Origin: Xylophilus sp. Leaf220 | GTDB taxonomy: Bacteria; Pseudomonadota; Gammaproteobacteria; Burkholderiales; Burkholderiaceae_C | Assembly (NCBI RefSeq): GCF_001421705.1 | Contig: NZ_LMKO01000026.1 | Coordinates: forward strand, 16,493-80,492 | Direction of reading: 5' to 3' | DNA length: 64,000 nt | Shown here: positions 43,988 to 52,342 of the stretch, piece by piece | How the letters are laid out: every line of letters starts with the position of its first letter | Position numbering within the stretch: the first letter of the stretch is position 1 | Notes under the pieces: model-generated | Database searches by the model: none | The model's input: the letters and a program-made list of their open reading frames with translations, nothing else | Told to the model about the DNA's origin: nothing | Program-made: the position numbers and the translations under genes

Positions 43988-44818
43988 TCAGATCGCGAAG
44001 TGCCAGTCGCCCGCCAGCGGCGTGCGCGGCGCGGGCCGCAGCGGCGGCGCGGCGGGCGCGCCGTCGGGGCCGGCGAACTCGCGCAGCACGTCGTCCTTGA
44101 TCCGCACGAAGTCGAGGTCGGCGCGCCGCCGCGGATGCGCCAGGCCGACCGGCACGATGCGGCGGATGCGGCCGGGGCGCGGCTCCATCACCACCACCTT
44201 GTCGCCGAGGAACACCGCCTCCTCCACGTCGTGGGTCACCAGGATCATGGTGATGCCCTCGGCCTGCCAGATGCGGTGCAGCTCCTGCTGCAGGTGGGCG
44301 CGGGTCATCGCATCGAGCGCGCCGAAGGGCTCGTCGAGCAGCAGGATCTCCGGCCGGTTCACCAGCGCGCGGGCGATGGCCACCCGCTGCGACATGCCGC
44401 CCGAGAGCTGGTGCGGATGCGCCTTCTCGAAGCCCTCCAGCCCCACCAGCGCGATGTGGCGCTGCACCGAAGCGCGTTTTTCTGCCTCGGGCAGCGGCGC
44501 GTTCAGCAGGCCCAGGCCGATGTTCTGCTCCACCGTCAGCCACGGAAAGAGGCGGTGCTCCTGGAACACGATGCCGCGGTCGAGGCTGGTGCCGACGATG
44601 CGTTGGCCGTCGAGCAGGATCTCGCCCTGGTAGTCGTCCTCCAGCCCGATCACCAGGCGCAGCAGCGTCGACTTGCCGCAGCCGCTGGTGCCGACGATGC
44701 TGACGAATTCGCCGGGCGCGATGGACAGCGTGATGTCCGAGAGGATGGGCAGCGGCTGGCCGTCGACCTGGTAGGTCTTGTGGACGTGGCGCAGTGCGAG
44801 GGTGCCGGCGTGGGCCAT
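43988..44818 (-). CDS. Sulfonate-type ABC transporter ATPase (SsuB/TauB family)
   Basis: A 276-residue ATPase with Walker A GTSGCGKST, Q-loop VFQEHRLFPW, signature [15 protein letters not shown], Walker B ILLLDEPFGALDA and H-loop VTHDVEEAV, the SsuB/TauB pattern. It is the only ATPase for two permease genes and three binding proteins, so it probably serves more than one import complex. Confidence 0.94.
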   Translation of the reverse strand: MAHAGTLALRHVHKTYQVDGQPLPILSDITLSIAPGEFVSIVGTSGCGKSTLLRLVIGLEDDYQGEILLDGQRIVGTSLDRGIVFQEHRLFPWLTVEQNIGLGLLNAPLPEAEKRASVQRHIALVGLEGFEKAHPHQLSGGMSQRVAIARALVNRPEILLLDEPFGALDAMTRAHLQQELHRIWQAEGITMILVTHDVEEAVFLGDKVVVMEPRPGRIRRIVPVGLAHPRRRADLDFVRIKDDVLREFAGPDGAPAAPPLRPAPRTPLAGDWHFAI

Positions 44819-44828
44819 GGAATGTCTC

Positions 44829-45743
44829 CTAGTGGAAATGCGCGACGCTGGTGCCGCGCCAGGCCAATAAACGGCGTTCGAGCTGCGACGCGAGCCAGTT
44901 GAGGCTGAAGCCGACGATGCCCACCACGATCACGCCGAACAGCACCAGGTCCATCCAGAAGTGCTCGCGGCCGTCGACCAGGGTGTTGCCGATGCCCTTG
45001 CCCGAGACCAGCAGGTACTCGGCGCCGAGGGTGGCGAGCCAGGCGTAGATCAGGCTCAGGTGCACGCCGGCGAAGATCGACGGCGCGGCCGAGGGCAGCA
45101 CCACCCGGCGCAGCAGCTGCCAGCGCGAGAAGTCGAAGACGCGCGCCACCTCGATGTACTCGCGCGGCACGCTGCGGATGCCCTCGAAGGTGTTGAGCAC
45201 CATCGGGAAGAAGGCCGCCAGCGAAAGGAACACCACCTTGGCCAGGTCGCCCAGGCCGAACCAGACCGAGATCAGCGGGATCCAGGCGAAGAGCGAAATC
45301 TGCTTGACCGTATGGAAGCTGGGGCCGACCACGTCCTCGAACAGCCGCGACAGGCCGAGCGCGGTGCCGAACGCCAGGCCCAGCGTCGCGCCCAGCACGA
45401 AGCCCGCCAGGTTGCGCCAGAGGCTCGAGCCCAGCGCCGTCCACAGCTGGCCGGTGACCGCCTGGTCGACCGCGGTGGCCCAGACCTTCGACAGCGGCAC
45501 CAGCAGTGGCGAGGTCGACCAGCCGAAGCGCACCGCCGCCCACCAGAGCACCAGCAGCAGCACCGGGATCACCCAGCCGCGCAGGGCACGGGGCACGGCG
45601 GGCCGGGGGCGCTTGCGGACCGGCGCGTCCGGTGCCTCCGCGGCCCGCTCGGGCGGCAGGAGCGGCGCCACCGTCAGCGTGCCGGCCTCCAGCGCCGGCG
45701 GCGTCGCGGCCCAGGCGGCGGGATGGGTGAGGTGCTCGCTCAT
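44829..45743 (-). CDS. Sulfonate-type ABC transporter permease (SsuC/TauC family), second
   Basis: A 304-residue permease. Residues 1-50 are a hydrophilic Pro/Ala/Arg-rich N-terminus, then a first helix at about 53-70 and five more. The cytoplasmic coupling loop EYIEVARVFDFSRWQLLRRV and GEYLLVSGKGIGN-like block (AEYLLVSGKGIGNTLV) are typical of SsuC. Its start lies 109 bases after the first permease, with a family A repeat in between, and it runs into the ATPase gene after 10 bases. Confidence 0.93.
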   Translation of the reverse strand: MSEHLTHPAAWAATPPALEAGTLTVAPLLPPERAAEAPDAPVRKRPRPAVPRALRGWVIPVLLLVLWWAAVRFGWSTSPLLVPLSKVWATAVDQAVTGQLWTALGSSLWRNLAGFVLGATLGLAFGTALGLSRLFEDVVGPSFHTVKQISLFAWIPLISVWFGLGDLAKVVFLSLAAFFPMVLNTFEGIRSVPREYIEVARVFDFSRWQLLRRVVLPSAAPSIFAGVHLSLIYAWLATLGAEYLLVSGKGIGNTLVDGREHFWMDLVLFGVIVVGIVGFSLNWLASQLERRLLAWRGTSVAHFH

Positions 45744-45776
45744 GGCTGCTCCCGGGTGGCGGGCAACGAGCCCTTT

Positions 45777-45838
45777 GCTATGAAAAACGTAGCTGCTGGC
45801 CGGCGCCGTACGCCGGCTGCAGGCACTTTCTGCTTGAA
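45777..45838 (+). repeat. Two-hairpin intergenic repeat, family A, copy 6
   Basis: GCTATGAAAAACGTAGC hairpin, TGCT, GGCCGGCG...CGCCGGC hairpin, then TGCAGGCACTTTCTGC. Inserted between the two permease genes of the sulfonate operon. Confidence 0.75.
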
Positions 45839-45852
45839 AGCGCGGGCCCGCA

Positions 45853-46728
45853 TCACAGTCCCACCCGGCGCCAGCGCAGCAGCCACGCCTCGGCCAGCGC
45901 CAGCAGCTTGTCGAGCGCGAAGCCCACCGCGCCCACCACCACCACCGCGGCCATCACCACGTCGAGCTGGAACAGCTGCCGGCCGTAGACGATCATGAAG
46001 CCCAGCCCTTCGGACGAGGCCAGCAGCTCGACCACCACCAGCGCCAGCCAGGCGTGGGTGAGGCCGTAGCGGATGCCGTTCCAGATCGGCGCCAGCGCCG
46101 CCGGGAACACCACCTTCCGCAGCATCTGCCAGCGGGTGAAGCGGAACACCCGGGCCAGCTCGATGTACTGCACCGGCACGCCCTGGATGCCCTTGAAGGT
46201 GTTGATCGCGATCGGCACCGCGGCGGCCTTGGCGATCAGGATGATCTTGAGTGCCTCGTCGATGCCCACCAGCAGCATCAGCAGCGGCAGCCAGCCCAGC
46301 ACCGGGATCTGGCTGAAGGCCTTGAAGATCGGGTAGACGTAGTCCTTGACCGTGGGCGACAGGCCCATCGCCACGCCCAGCGCCAGCCCGGCGGCGGCGC
46401 CCGCCAGGAAGCCCCAGAACACGCGCCAGAAGCTCACCACCAGGTTGGCCCACAGCTCGCCGCTGGCGAACAGCTCGCCGAAGGTGCGGGCCACCGCCGC
46501 CGGGGCGGGCAGCACCTGCGGCGCCACCCATTCGTAGTGCGCCGCCACCGCCCACAGCGCCAGCACCGCCAGCGGCAGCGGCCAGGCGAGCAGCAGCCGC
46601 AGCCACCGCGGCCGGCGCCGCCAGACCGAGACGGCCGGCGCCGTGCGCGCGGTGGCCGCGGCCCTGGTCGACTCCGCAGGTACCCGCGGCGAAGAGGCGA
46701 GGGGAGGCGACAACGGTACGGAGCTCAT
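45853..46728 (-). CDS. Sulfonate-type ABC transporter permease (SsuC/TauC family), first
   Basis: A 291-residue permease with the coupling loop QYIELARVFRFTRWQMLRKV and the ELLASSEGLGFMI block. The N-terminal 35 residues are Ser/Pro/Ala-rich before the first helix. The ATG overlaps the stop of the binding-protein gene (shared TGA/ATG bases), so it is coupled to that binding protein and probably makes a complex with it. Confidence 0.93.
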   Translation of the reverse strand: MSSVPLSPPLASSPRVPAESTRAAATARTAPAVSVWRRRPRWLRLLLAWPLPLAVLALWAVAAHYEWVAPQVLPAPAAVARTFGELFASGELWANLVVSFWRVFWGFLAGAAAGLALGVAMGLSPTVKDYVYPIFKAFSQIPVLGWLPLLMLLVGIDEALKIILIAKAAAVPIAINTFKGIQGVPVQYIELARVFRFTRWQMLRKVVFPAALAPIWNGIRYGLTHAWLALVVVELLASSEGLGFMIVYGRQLFQLDVVMAAVVVVGAVGFALDKLLALAEAWLLRWRRVGL

Positions 46729-47927
46729 ATCTGCCTGCCTTGTGCGTCGAGGGTGGGCCAGTAGTGCTGCAGGCCCTGCTCGCGCAGGGCGCGGTCGAGG
46801 TACTTGCGCTCGATCCAGCGGCCCACGTCCACCTCGCGGCGGGTCAGCCGGAACTGCACCAGCTGCTTCGACGCATCCTGGTAGAGCCCGACCAGCAGCG
46901 GGTCGAACAGCGGCGAGAGCCGTACCTTCAGCGGCTGGCCCAGCAGGTCCTCGCGCCAGGCGGCGTAGGGCGTGCCGCCCTTGCCCCACTGCTGCAGCAC
47001 CTCTTCGCGATGGCTCTCGTCGGAGCCCCAGCGCGCGGCACGGACGATGACGTTCACCACCCGCTGCACGATCTCGGGATGCGCCTGCTCGAAGGCCTCG
47101 GTCACCAGCACATGGTTCTGGCGGGTGAAGACGGGCGAATCGTCGCGGCTGGAATACAGGATCTTCGCTGCGCCCGCGTCGCGCAGCTTCAGCAGTTCCA
47201 TGCCGCCGAAGGCCGCGTCGATGTCCCGGGTGGCCAGCGCCGCCTGCATCGCGGCGTAGTCGAGGTTGATCGCCTTCAGGTCTTTCTCGGCCAGGCCGTG
47301 CCTGGCGAGCAGCCGGTTGGTCGGCAGCTGGCCGCTGGTGCCCTTGAACAGCGCCACCCGCTTGCCGCGCAGCTCGGCGATCGAGGCCAGCGCCGAGTCG
47401 GGCGGCACGGCCACGTAGAGGTTGTTGCGCGCACCCGAGGCCAGCAGCAGCCGCGTCTTGAGCCCGCCGGCCCGCGCCACCACCGCCGGCAGGTCGCCCT
47501 GCGCCGCGAAGTCGAGCTGCCCGGTCGCCAGCGACTCGTTGACCGCCGGCCCTGCGCCGCGGAAGAAGTACCACTCGACCGCGATCCCGTCGGCCTTGAA
47601 CTCTTCCTCCAGCCAGCCCTTCCAGTGCGCGATCGCGACCGCGTTGCCCGAACTGACGGGCGGCTGGCCCACCGGCGCCGCAGAAAAGCCGATGCGGATC
47701 GCCGTGGGCTTGGCCGCCTGCGCATAGGCCGGCGCCGCAAGCGACGCCAGCAGCAGCCCGAGCAACGCGGCAAGCGCCGTCGCCACCACAGCCGCCACCG
47801 CATCACGCCATGCAGCTCCCGGGACGCCGCGGATCCGGCTCCGCCGGTCCGCCAGCGTCGCCCCCTGCAAGGGGGTAGGCGAAAGCATGCGCAGCATGCG
47901 AAGCCTGGGGGTGTGCGGAAAGCTCAT
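46725..47927 (-). CDS. Sulfonate-type ABC substrate-binding protein with repeat-derived N-terminus (second of three)
   Basis: A 400-residue protein. The mature SsuA-like part begins near KPTAIRIGFSAAPVGQPP, and a hydrophobic signal helix lies around residues 45-68 (VATALAALLGLLLASLA). Residues about 7-36 are encoded by a family B repeat (47821-47910), giving an unusual Arg-rich leader. The ATG overlaps the monooxygenase stop as ATGA, supporting it as the start; an internal GTG just before the signal helix is an alternative. Closely similar to the third binding protein (WYFFRGAGPAVNESL, GKRVALFKGTSGQLP). Confidence 0.87.
   Translation of the reverse strand: MSFPHTPRLRMLRMLSPTPLQGATLADRRSRIRGVPGAAWRDAVAAVVATALAALLGLLLASLAAPAYAQAAKPTAIRIGFSAAPVGQPPVSSGNAVAIAHWKGWLEEEFKADGIAVEWYFFRGAGPAVNESLATGQLDFAAQGDLPAVVARAGGLKTRLLLASGARNNLYVAVPPDSALASIAELRGKRVALFKGTSGQLPTNRLLARHGLAEKDLKAINLDYAAMQAALATRDIDAAFGGMELLKLRDAGAAKILYSSRDDSPVFTRQNHVLVTEAFEQAHPEIVQRVVNVIVRAARWGSDESHREEVLQQWGKGGTPYAAWREDLLGQPLKVRLSPLFDPLLVGLYQDASKQLVQFRLTRREVDVGRWIERKYLDRALREQGLQHYWPTLDAQGRQI
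47821..47910 (-). repeat. Intergenic repeat family B, copy 2, partly coding
   Basis: On the minus strand: CCCCAGGCT, a 20-base insertion with TGCGCATGC-type palindromes, CCTACCCCCTTGCAGGGGGCG, then GGCGGACCGGCGGAGCCGGATCCGCGG (in two stems). It aligns with copy 1 in the kgu operon, and here lies inside the N-terminal coding region of a binding protein. Confidence 0.75.
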
Positions 47928-49279
47928 GCCACGGCCCGCAAGCCATCGGCCGCCACCCGGCGGTGCACCGGCCGCTGCAGGCCCAGGTGTTCGCGCAGCG
48001 TGCGGCCGGTGTATTCGGTACGGAACAGGCCGCGGCGCTGCAGCTCGGGCACCACCAGGCGGGTGAAGTCGTCCAGGCCGCCGGGCAGCGTCGGCGGCAT
48101 GAGGTTGAAGCCGTCGGCCGCGCCGCCCTCGAACCATTCCTGCAGCTGGTCGGCCACCTGCGACGCGGTGCCGCGGATCGACCAGTGGCCGCGCGCGGTG
48201 CCGATCCGCTCGTACAGCTGGCGGATCGACAGCCCCTCGTCGTAGCCGAGCTGCGTGACCAGGTGGAACCGGCTCTTCGGCCCGTTGGGCTCGGGGATGC
48301 CGCGCGGCAGGGGGCCGTCGACCGGGTAGCCCGACAGGTCGAAGCCGCCGATCACCTGCGACAGCAATTGCACGCCCACCTCGGGATGGATCAGGCCCTG
48401 CAGCGCGTCCCATTTCTCCTCTGCCTCGGACGCGGTCTCGCCCACCACCGCGAACACGCCGGGCAGGATCTTCAGTTCGTCCGGGTGGCGGCCGTACTGC
48501 TGCAGCCGGCCCTTGATGCCCGCGTAGAAGGCCTGCGCCCCGGCCAGGGACTGCTGCGCGGTGAAGATCACCTCGGCCGTCTGCGCCGCCAGCGCCTGGC
48601 CCGGCTCCGACGCGCCCGCCTGCACCACCACCGGCCGGCCCTGCGGCGCCCGTGCGATGTTGAGCGGGCCGCGCACCTGGAAGTGCTTGCCGCGGTGGTT
48701 CAGCGGGTGCAGCTGGTCGGCGTCGTAGTAGGTGCCTTCCGCCGCGTCCTGCACGAAGGCGTCGTCCTCCCAGCTGTCCCACAGGCCGTTCACCACCTCG
48801 ACGAACTCGCGCGCCCGCTCGTAGCGCAGCGCGTGCTCGGGGTGGTGGTCGCGGTTGAAGTTGTGGGCCTCCGATTCGCTCGACGAGGTGACCACGTTCC
48901 AGCCCGCGCGCCCGCCGCTCAGGTGGTCGAGCGAGGCGAACTTGCGCGCCACGTGGTAGGGCTCGTTGTAGGTGGTGGAGACGGTCGCGATCAGCCCCAG
49001 CCGCTCGGTCACGGCCGAGAGCGCCGACAGCAGCGTCAGCGGCTCGAAGTTGGACACCCGCGCGGTGCGGTGCAGCGTGGCCGAGGTGTCGACGCTGCGG
49101 ATGCCGACGCTGTCGGCCAGGAACACCGCGTCGAACTTCGCCCGCTCGGCCGTCTGCGCGAAGTGCCGGTACTGCGCGAAGTCGAGCGCCGCATCGCGCG
49201 GCACGCCCGGGTCGCGCCATCCGGCGACATGGTGGCCGGTGGCCATGAGGAAGGCGTTGAGGTGGAGTCGGCGTGTCAT
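47924..49279 (-). CDS. LLM-class FMN-dependent monooxygenase (NtaA/SnaA/DszA/SsuD-related)
   Basis: A 451-residue TIM-barrel flavin monooxygenase using FMNH2 from a separate reductase. Family blocks: FLADSVGI, ATVSTTYNEPYHVARKFASL (residues about 97-117), GRAGWNVVTSSS and VVVQAGASEPGQALAA. It fits the DszA/NtaA/SfnG branch more than SsuD itself. In this cluster it likely oxidises an organosulfur compound such as a sulfone or sulfonate. No flavin reductase gene is adjacent. Coupled to the downstream binding-protein gene. Confidence 0.92.
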   Translation of the reverse strand: MTRRLHLNAFLMATGHHVAGWRDPGVPRDAALDFAQYRHFAQTAERAKFDAVFLADSVGIRSVDTSATLHRTARVSNFEPLTLLSALSAVTERLGLIATVSTTYNEPYHVARKFASLDHLSGGRAGWNVVTSSSESEAHNFNRDHHPEHALRYERAREFVEVVNGLWDSWEDDAFVQDAAEGTYYDADQLHPLNHRGKHFQVRGPLNIARAPQGRPVVVQAGASEPGQALAAQTAEVIFTAQQSLAGAQAFYAGIKGRLQQYGRHPDELKILPGVFAVVGETASEAEEKWDALQGLIHPEVGVQLLSQVIGGFDLSGYPVDGPLPRGIPEPNGPKSRFHLVTQLGYDEGLSIRQLYERIGTARGHWSIRGTASQVADQLQEWFEGGAADGFNLMPPTLPGGLDDFTRLVVPELQRRGLFRTEYTGRTLREHLGLQRPVHRRVAADGLRAVA

Positions 49280-49280
49280 C

Positions 49281-50390
49281 TCATGCTCCCAGGGGTTGGC
49301 CGTTGGCCTGGTACACCGGCCAGTAGGTCTCGAGCTTCAGGTCCTTGAGCGCCGCGTCGAGGAAGCGGCGGTCGATCCACGGATCGACATCGAACTTGGC
49401 GCGGGTCAGCCTGAACTTGTAGGCCTGATCCACCGCGTCCCTGTAGCGGGCCACCAGGAAGGGATCGAACTGCGGGTTGAAGCGCACCCGCAGCGGCTCG
49501 CCGGCGTAGTCCTCCTGCCAGACCGGCAGCGGAAAGCCGGTGCGCGCCCAGATGCGGAACACCTCGTCGCGGTTGGCCTCGTCCGATGCCCAGCGCGCCG
49601 TCCCCACGATGGCCTTGACCACCCGGCCGGTCGTCTCGGGGTATTTCTGCGCGAAGGCCTCGGTCACCAGCACGTGGCTCTGCCGGGTGAAGATGGCCGA
49701 GTCGTTCTTGCTGCTGTAGACGATCTTGGCGGTGCCCTTCTCGCGCAAAGTGATCAGGTCGAGTCCGCCGAAGGCCGCGTCGATGTCGCGGGTGGCCAGC
49801 GCGGCCTTGCTGGCGGCGGTGTCGAGGTTCAGGACCCGCACATCCTTCTCGCTCAGGCCGTGGGCCTCCAGCAGCCGGTTGATCGGCAGCTGCGCGTTGG
49901 TGCCCTTGAAGATCGCAACCCGCTTGCCGCGCAGGTCCTTCACCGACTGGATCGGCGAATCGGGCGGCGCGGCCAGGTAGATGTTGGAGCGGATGCCGGT
50001 CGCGAGGACCAGCTTGGTCTTCAAGCCCGCCGACCTGGCGATGATGGCCGGCAGGTCGCCCTGGAACGCGATGTCGAGCTGCCCGGTGGTGAGGGCCTCG
50101 TTGACCGCCGGCCCGGCGCCCTTGAAGAAGAACCATTCGACCTTGGTGTTGTCCCGGGCGAACTCCTCCTCGATCCAGCCCTTGGCGTGCGCGATGGAGA
50201 TGGAGCTGCCGTAGAAGCCCGGCGGATTGCCGATGGCCGGCTGCGCCACCCCGAGCCGGATGGTGGCGGGCGCCGCGCCGCCGGTGCCGGCGGCCGTCTG
50301 CGCGGAGGCGCCGAGGCCGGCCAGGCCCAGGCCTGCGGCGGCGGCGCCGTGCGCTGCGCCGATGACGAGATGGCGTCGTTGAATGTCCAT
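49281..50390 (-). CDS. Sulfonate-type ABC substrate-binding protein (third of three)
   Basis: A 369-residue periplasmic protein. The N-terminus MDIQRRHLVIGAAHGAAAAG resembles a Tat-like signal (Arg-Arg) and is cleaved near ASAQ. SsuA-like features include VEWFFFKGAGPAVNEAL and GKRVAIFKGTNAQLP. First gene of the minus-strand sulfonate operon, stopping one base before the monooxygenase start. Shares many blocks with the second binding protein, which suggests an internal duplication. Confidence 0.92.
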   Translation of the reverse strand: MDIQRRHLVIGAAHGAAAAGLGLAGLGASAQTAAGTGGAAPATIRLGVAQPAIGNPPGFYGSSISIAHAKGWIEEEFARDNTKVEWFFFKGAGPAVNEALTTGQLDIAFQGDLPAIIARSAGLKTKLVLATGIRSNIYLAAPPDSPIQSVKDLRGKRVAIFKGTNAQLPINRLLEAHGLSEKDVRVLNLDTAASKAALATRDIDAAFGGLDLITLREKGTAKIVYSSKNDSAIFTRQSHVLVTEAFAQKYPETTGRVVKAIVGTARWASDEANRDEVFRIWARTGFPLPVWQEDYAGEPLRVRFNPQFDPFLVARYRDAVDQAYKFRLTRAKFDVDPWIDRRFLDAALKDLKLETYWPVYQANGQPLGA

Positions 50391-50649
50391 GGCGGGTGTC
50401 CTCGCGGGTAGGCCGGGTGCTGCGGCGAAGGCGTCGGCGCTTCGCCGCAGTGCGAGGACGGACTATGGGCAGCGGCCCGGCGTTCTCCAACCAATCAAAT
50501 GGCAGATGGATGCGCGGAAAGCGCATGAGGGGTGGCGCGCCGTGCGCTCCGGCCGCCGTGCAGGCATCATCTGGCGGGCCGAACCCCGCACCGCCTGCGC
50601 CCGGCCGGAGGTGGGCGGCACCCGCCCCACACACCAAGGAGACAAACCC

Positions 50650-51558
50650 ATGAAACCCGCCATCGCCATGGTCGGCATCGGCCTGATGGGCCACGGCATC
50701 GCCCGCAACCTCGCCCGCCACGGCTATCCGCTCACCGTGCTGGAGCACGCCGGCAACCAGCCCCTCGACGAGCTGAAGGCCGCCGGCGTGGCCACCGCGT
50801 CCGACGCCGCCACCCTCGCGGCCACGGCGCAGGTCGTGGTCCTCTGCGTCACCGGCACGCCGCAGGTCGAGGCCGTCCTGTTCGGCGAGGGCGACGCGCC
50901 CGGCGTGCTGCGGAGCCTGCGGCCCGGCACGGTGGTGATCGACTGCTCGACCGCGATCCCGTCGTCCACCGAGCGGGTGGCGCAGGCCGTCGCGGCGGCG
51001 GGCGGCCGGTTCCTCGACGCGCCGATGACCCGCACGCCCAAGGAGGCCGCCGAGGGCCGCCTGAACCTGCTGGTGGGCGGCGATGCCGACCTGTTCGCCG
51101 AATGCCGGCCGCTGCTGGCCTGCTTCGCCGAGAACATCGTCCACGCCGGCCCGGTGGGCGCGGGCCACCGGATGAAGCTGCTGCACAACTACGTGTCGCT
51201 CGGCTTCGTCGCGCTGCTGGCCGAGGCCGCCGCCTGCGCCGCGCGCGGCGGCGTGGCGCCCGAGGTGCTGGTGCAGGTGCTGGCCCAGGGCGGCGGCGGC
51301 GGCATGGCACTGGAGCGGCTCAAGCCCTTCCTGCTGGACGGCGATCCGTCGGGGCTGCGCTTCTTCATGGCCAACGCGCAGAAGGACCTGGGCTACTACA
51401 CCGCGATGGCGGCCGACAGCGGCGCGGCCCGCACCATCGCGGAAGGGGTGTACGACACCTTCGCGCAGGCCGTGTCGCACGGCGATGGCCAAGCACTGGT
51501 GCCGGAGCTGGTGGCGCAACTGACCCGCCAGGGCGACGGCGTCATGCGCGTGGCTTAG
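50650..51558 (+). CDS. NAD(P)-dependent beta-hydroxyacid dehydrogenase family protein
   Basis: A 302-residue enzyme related to 3-hydroxyisobutyrate and tartronate semialdehyde reductases. It has the Rossmann motif GIGLMGHGIARNLARHG, the substrate-binding DCSTAIPSSTERVA and the catalytic-lysine helix GHRMKLLHNYVSLG. An AAGGAGACAAACCC ribosome site precedes the ATG. It is divergent from the sulfonate operon over 259 bases, a region in which I see no firm operator. Substrate unknown; sulfolactaldehyde reductase is one option given the sulfonate context. Confidence 0.9.
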   Translation: MKPAIAMVGIGLMGHGIARNLARHGYPLTVLEHAGNQPLDELKAAGVATASDAATLAATAQVVVLCVTGTPQVEAVLFGEGDAPGVLRSLRPGTVVIDCSTAIPSSTERVAQAVAAAGGRFLDAPMTRTPKEAAEGRLNLLVGGDADLFAECRPLLACFAENIVHAGPVGAGHRMKLLHNYVSLGFVALLAEAAACAARGGVAPEVLVQVLAQGGGGGMALERLKPFLLDGDPSGLRFFMANAQKDLGYYTAMAADSGAARTIAEGVYDTFAQAVSHGDGQALVPELVAQLTRQGDGVMRVA

Positions 51559-51605
51559 CTATTGTTTTGATAGCTACTGGTCGGCTCGCAGCGCCGGCTG
51601 CGGCT
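51557..51605 (+). repeat. Two-hairpin intergenic repeat, family A, copy 7
   Basis: AGCTATTGTTTTGATAGCT hairpin, ACTG, GTCGGC...GCCGGC hairpin, TGCGGC. The element begins inside the stop codon of the dehydrogenase gene. The rest of the interval to 51795 shows only the ribosome site of the next gene. Confidence 0.7.
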
Positions 51606-51795
51606 ATCGAACGCTCCGAACCACGGTGGGGCGGCCCTGTCCGGCACGGCTGCCGGACAGGCGTCGGCTTCTCCTACATCCCATCGGTACGGAGGCCCAC
51701 AGCCGGGCCGGCGCATGCGACCAAGATAGGTGTTTCTCGCTGCAGCCATCGACACGATGCTGCATATACCGACAAACATCCAAGGAGTGATACAC

Positions 51796-52257
51796 ATGGC
51801 AGCAGACCGCGACGACGTGATCGACGTTCTCAACAACCTCATCGAAACCTCGCACGACGGCGAGTACGGTTTCAAGCAACTGGCCGAGAACGCCAAGTCG
51901 CCTGCACTCAAGCAGAACTTCCTGGCCCGTGCCGACGAGTGCCGCGGCGCCGTTGCCGAACTGCGCAACGAAGTGGTCGCCCAGGGCGGCAAGCCCGACG
52001 AAGGCGGCACGGCCGGCGGTGCGCTGCACCGTGGCTGGGTCGCCGTGCGCAGTACGCTGACCACCTCGACCGACCAGGTGCTGCTGGACGAAGCCGAGCG
52101 CGGCGAGGACACCGCCCTGGCCCAGTACCGCAAGGCCGCCAAGGAAGACCTGCCCGCCAGCGTGCGCGCACTGGTCGAGCGCCAGCTGCAAGGCGTGCAG
52201 CGCAACCACGACCAGATCAAGGCCCTGCGCGACCAGCGCAAGGCACTGGAGCACTGA
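51796..52257 (+). CDS. DUF2383 (PA2169-type) four-helix-bundle protein
   Basis: A 153-residue, charged, all-helical protein with the family's DDVIDVLNNLIETSHDGEYGF start and ERGEDTALAQYRKAA block, akin to ferritin-like helical bundles. A strong AAGGAGTGATACAC ribosome site supports the ATG. Function unknown; members are often highly expressed under stress. It ends before a strong terminator, so it is probably monocistronic. Confidence 0.93.
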   Translation: MAADRDDVIDVLNNLIETSHDGEYGFKQLAENAKSPALKQNFLARADECRGAVAELRNEVVAQGGKPDEGGTAGGALHRGWVAVRSTLTTSTDQVLLDEAERGEDTALAQYRKAAKEDLPASVRALVERQLQGVQRNHDQIKALRDQRKALEH

Positions 52258-52294
52258 TCCGCCCGGCGCCGCGGGCGCCGGCCGATCGATGAGG

Positions 52295-52320
52295 AAATGC
52301 CGGCATATGCCGGCATTTTT
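52295..52320 (+). terminator. Intrinsic terminator after the DUF2383 gene
   Basis: A perfect 24-base palindrome AAATGCCGGCAT/ATGCCGGCATTT followed by a run of T residues (52316-52320), 37 bases after the stop. The A-rich left arm lets it work in both directions, also for the convergent membrane-protein gene. Confidence 0.92.
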
Positions 52321-52342
52321 GCGTCTGGATGGCTGCCGCCTG

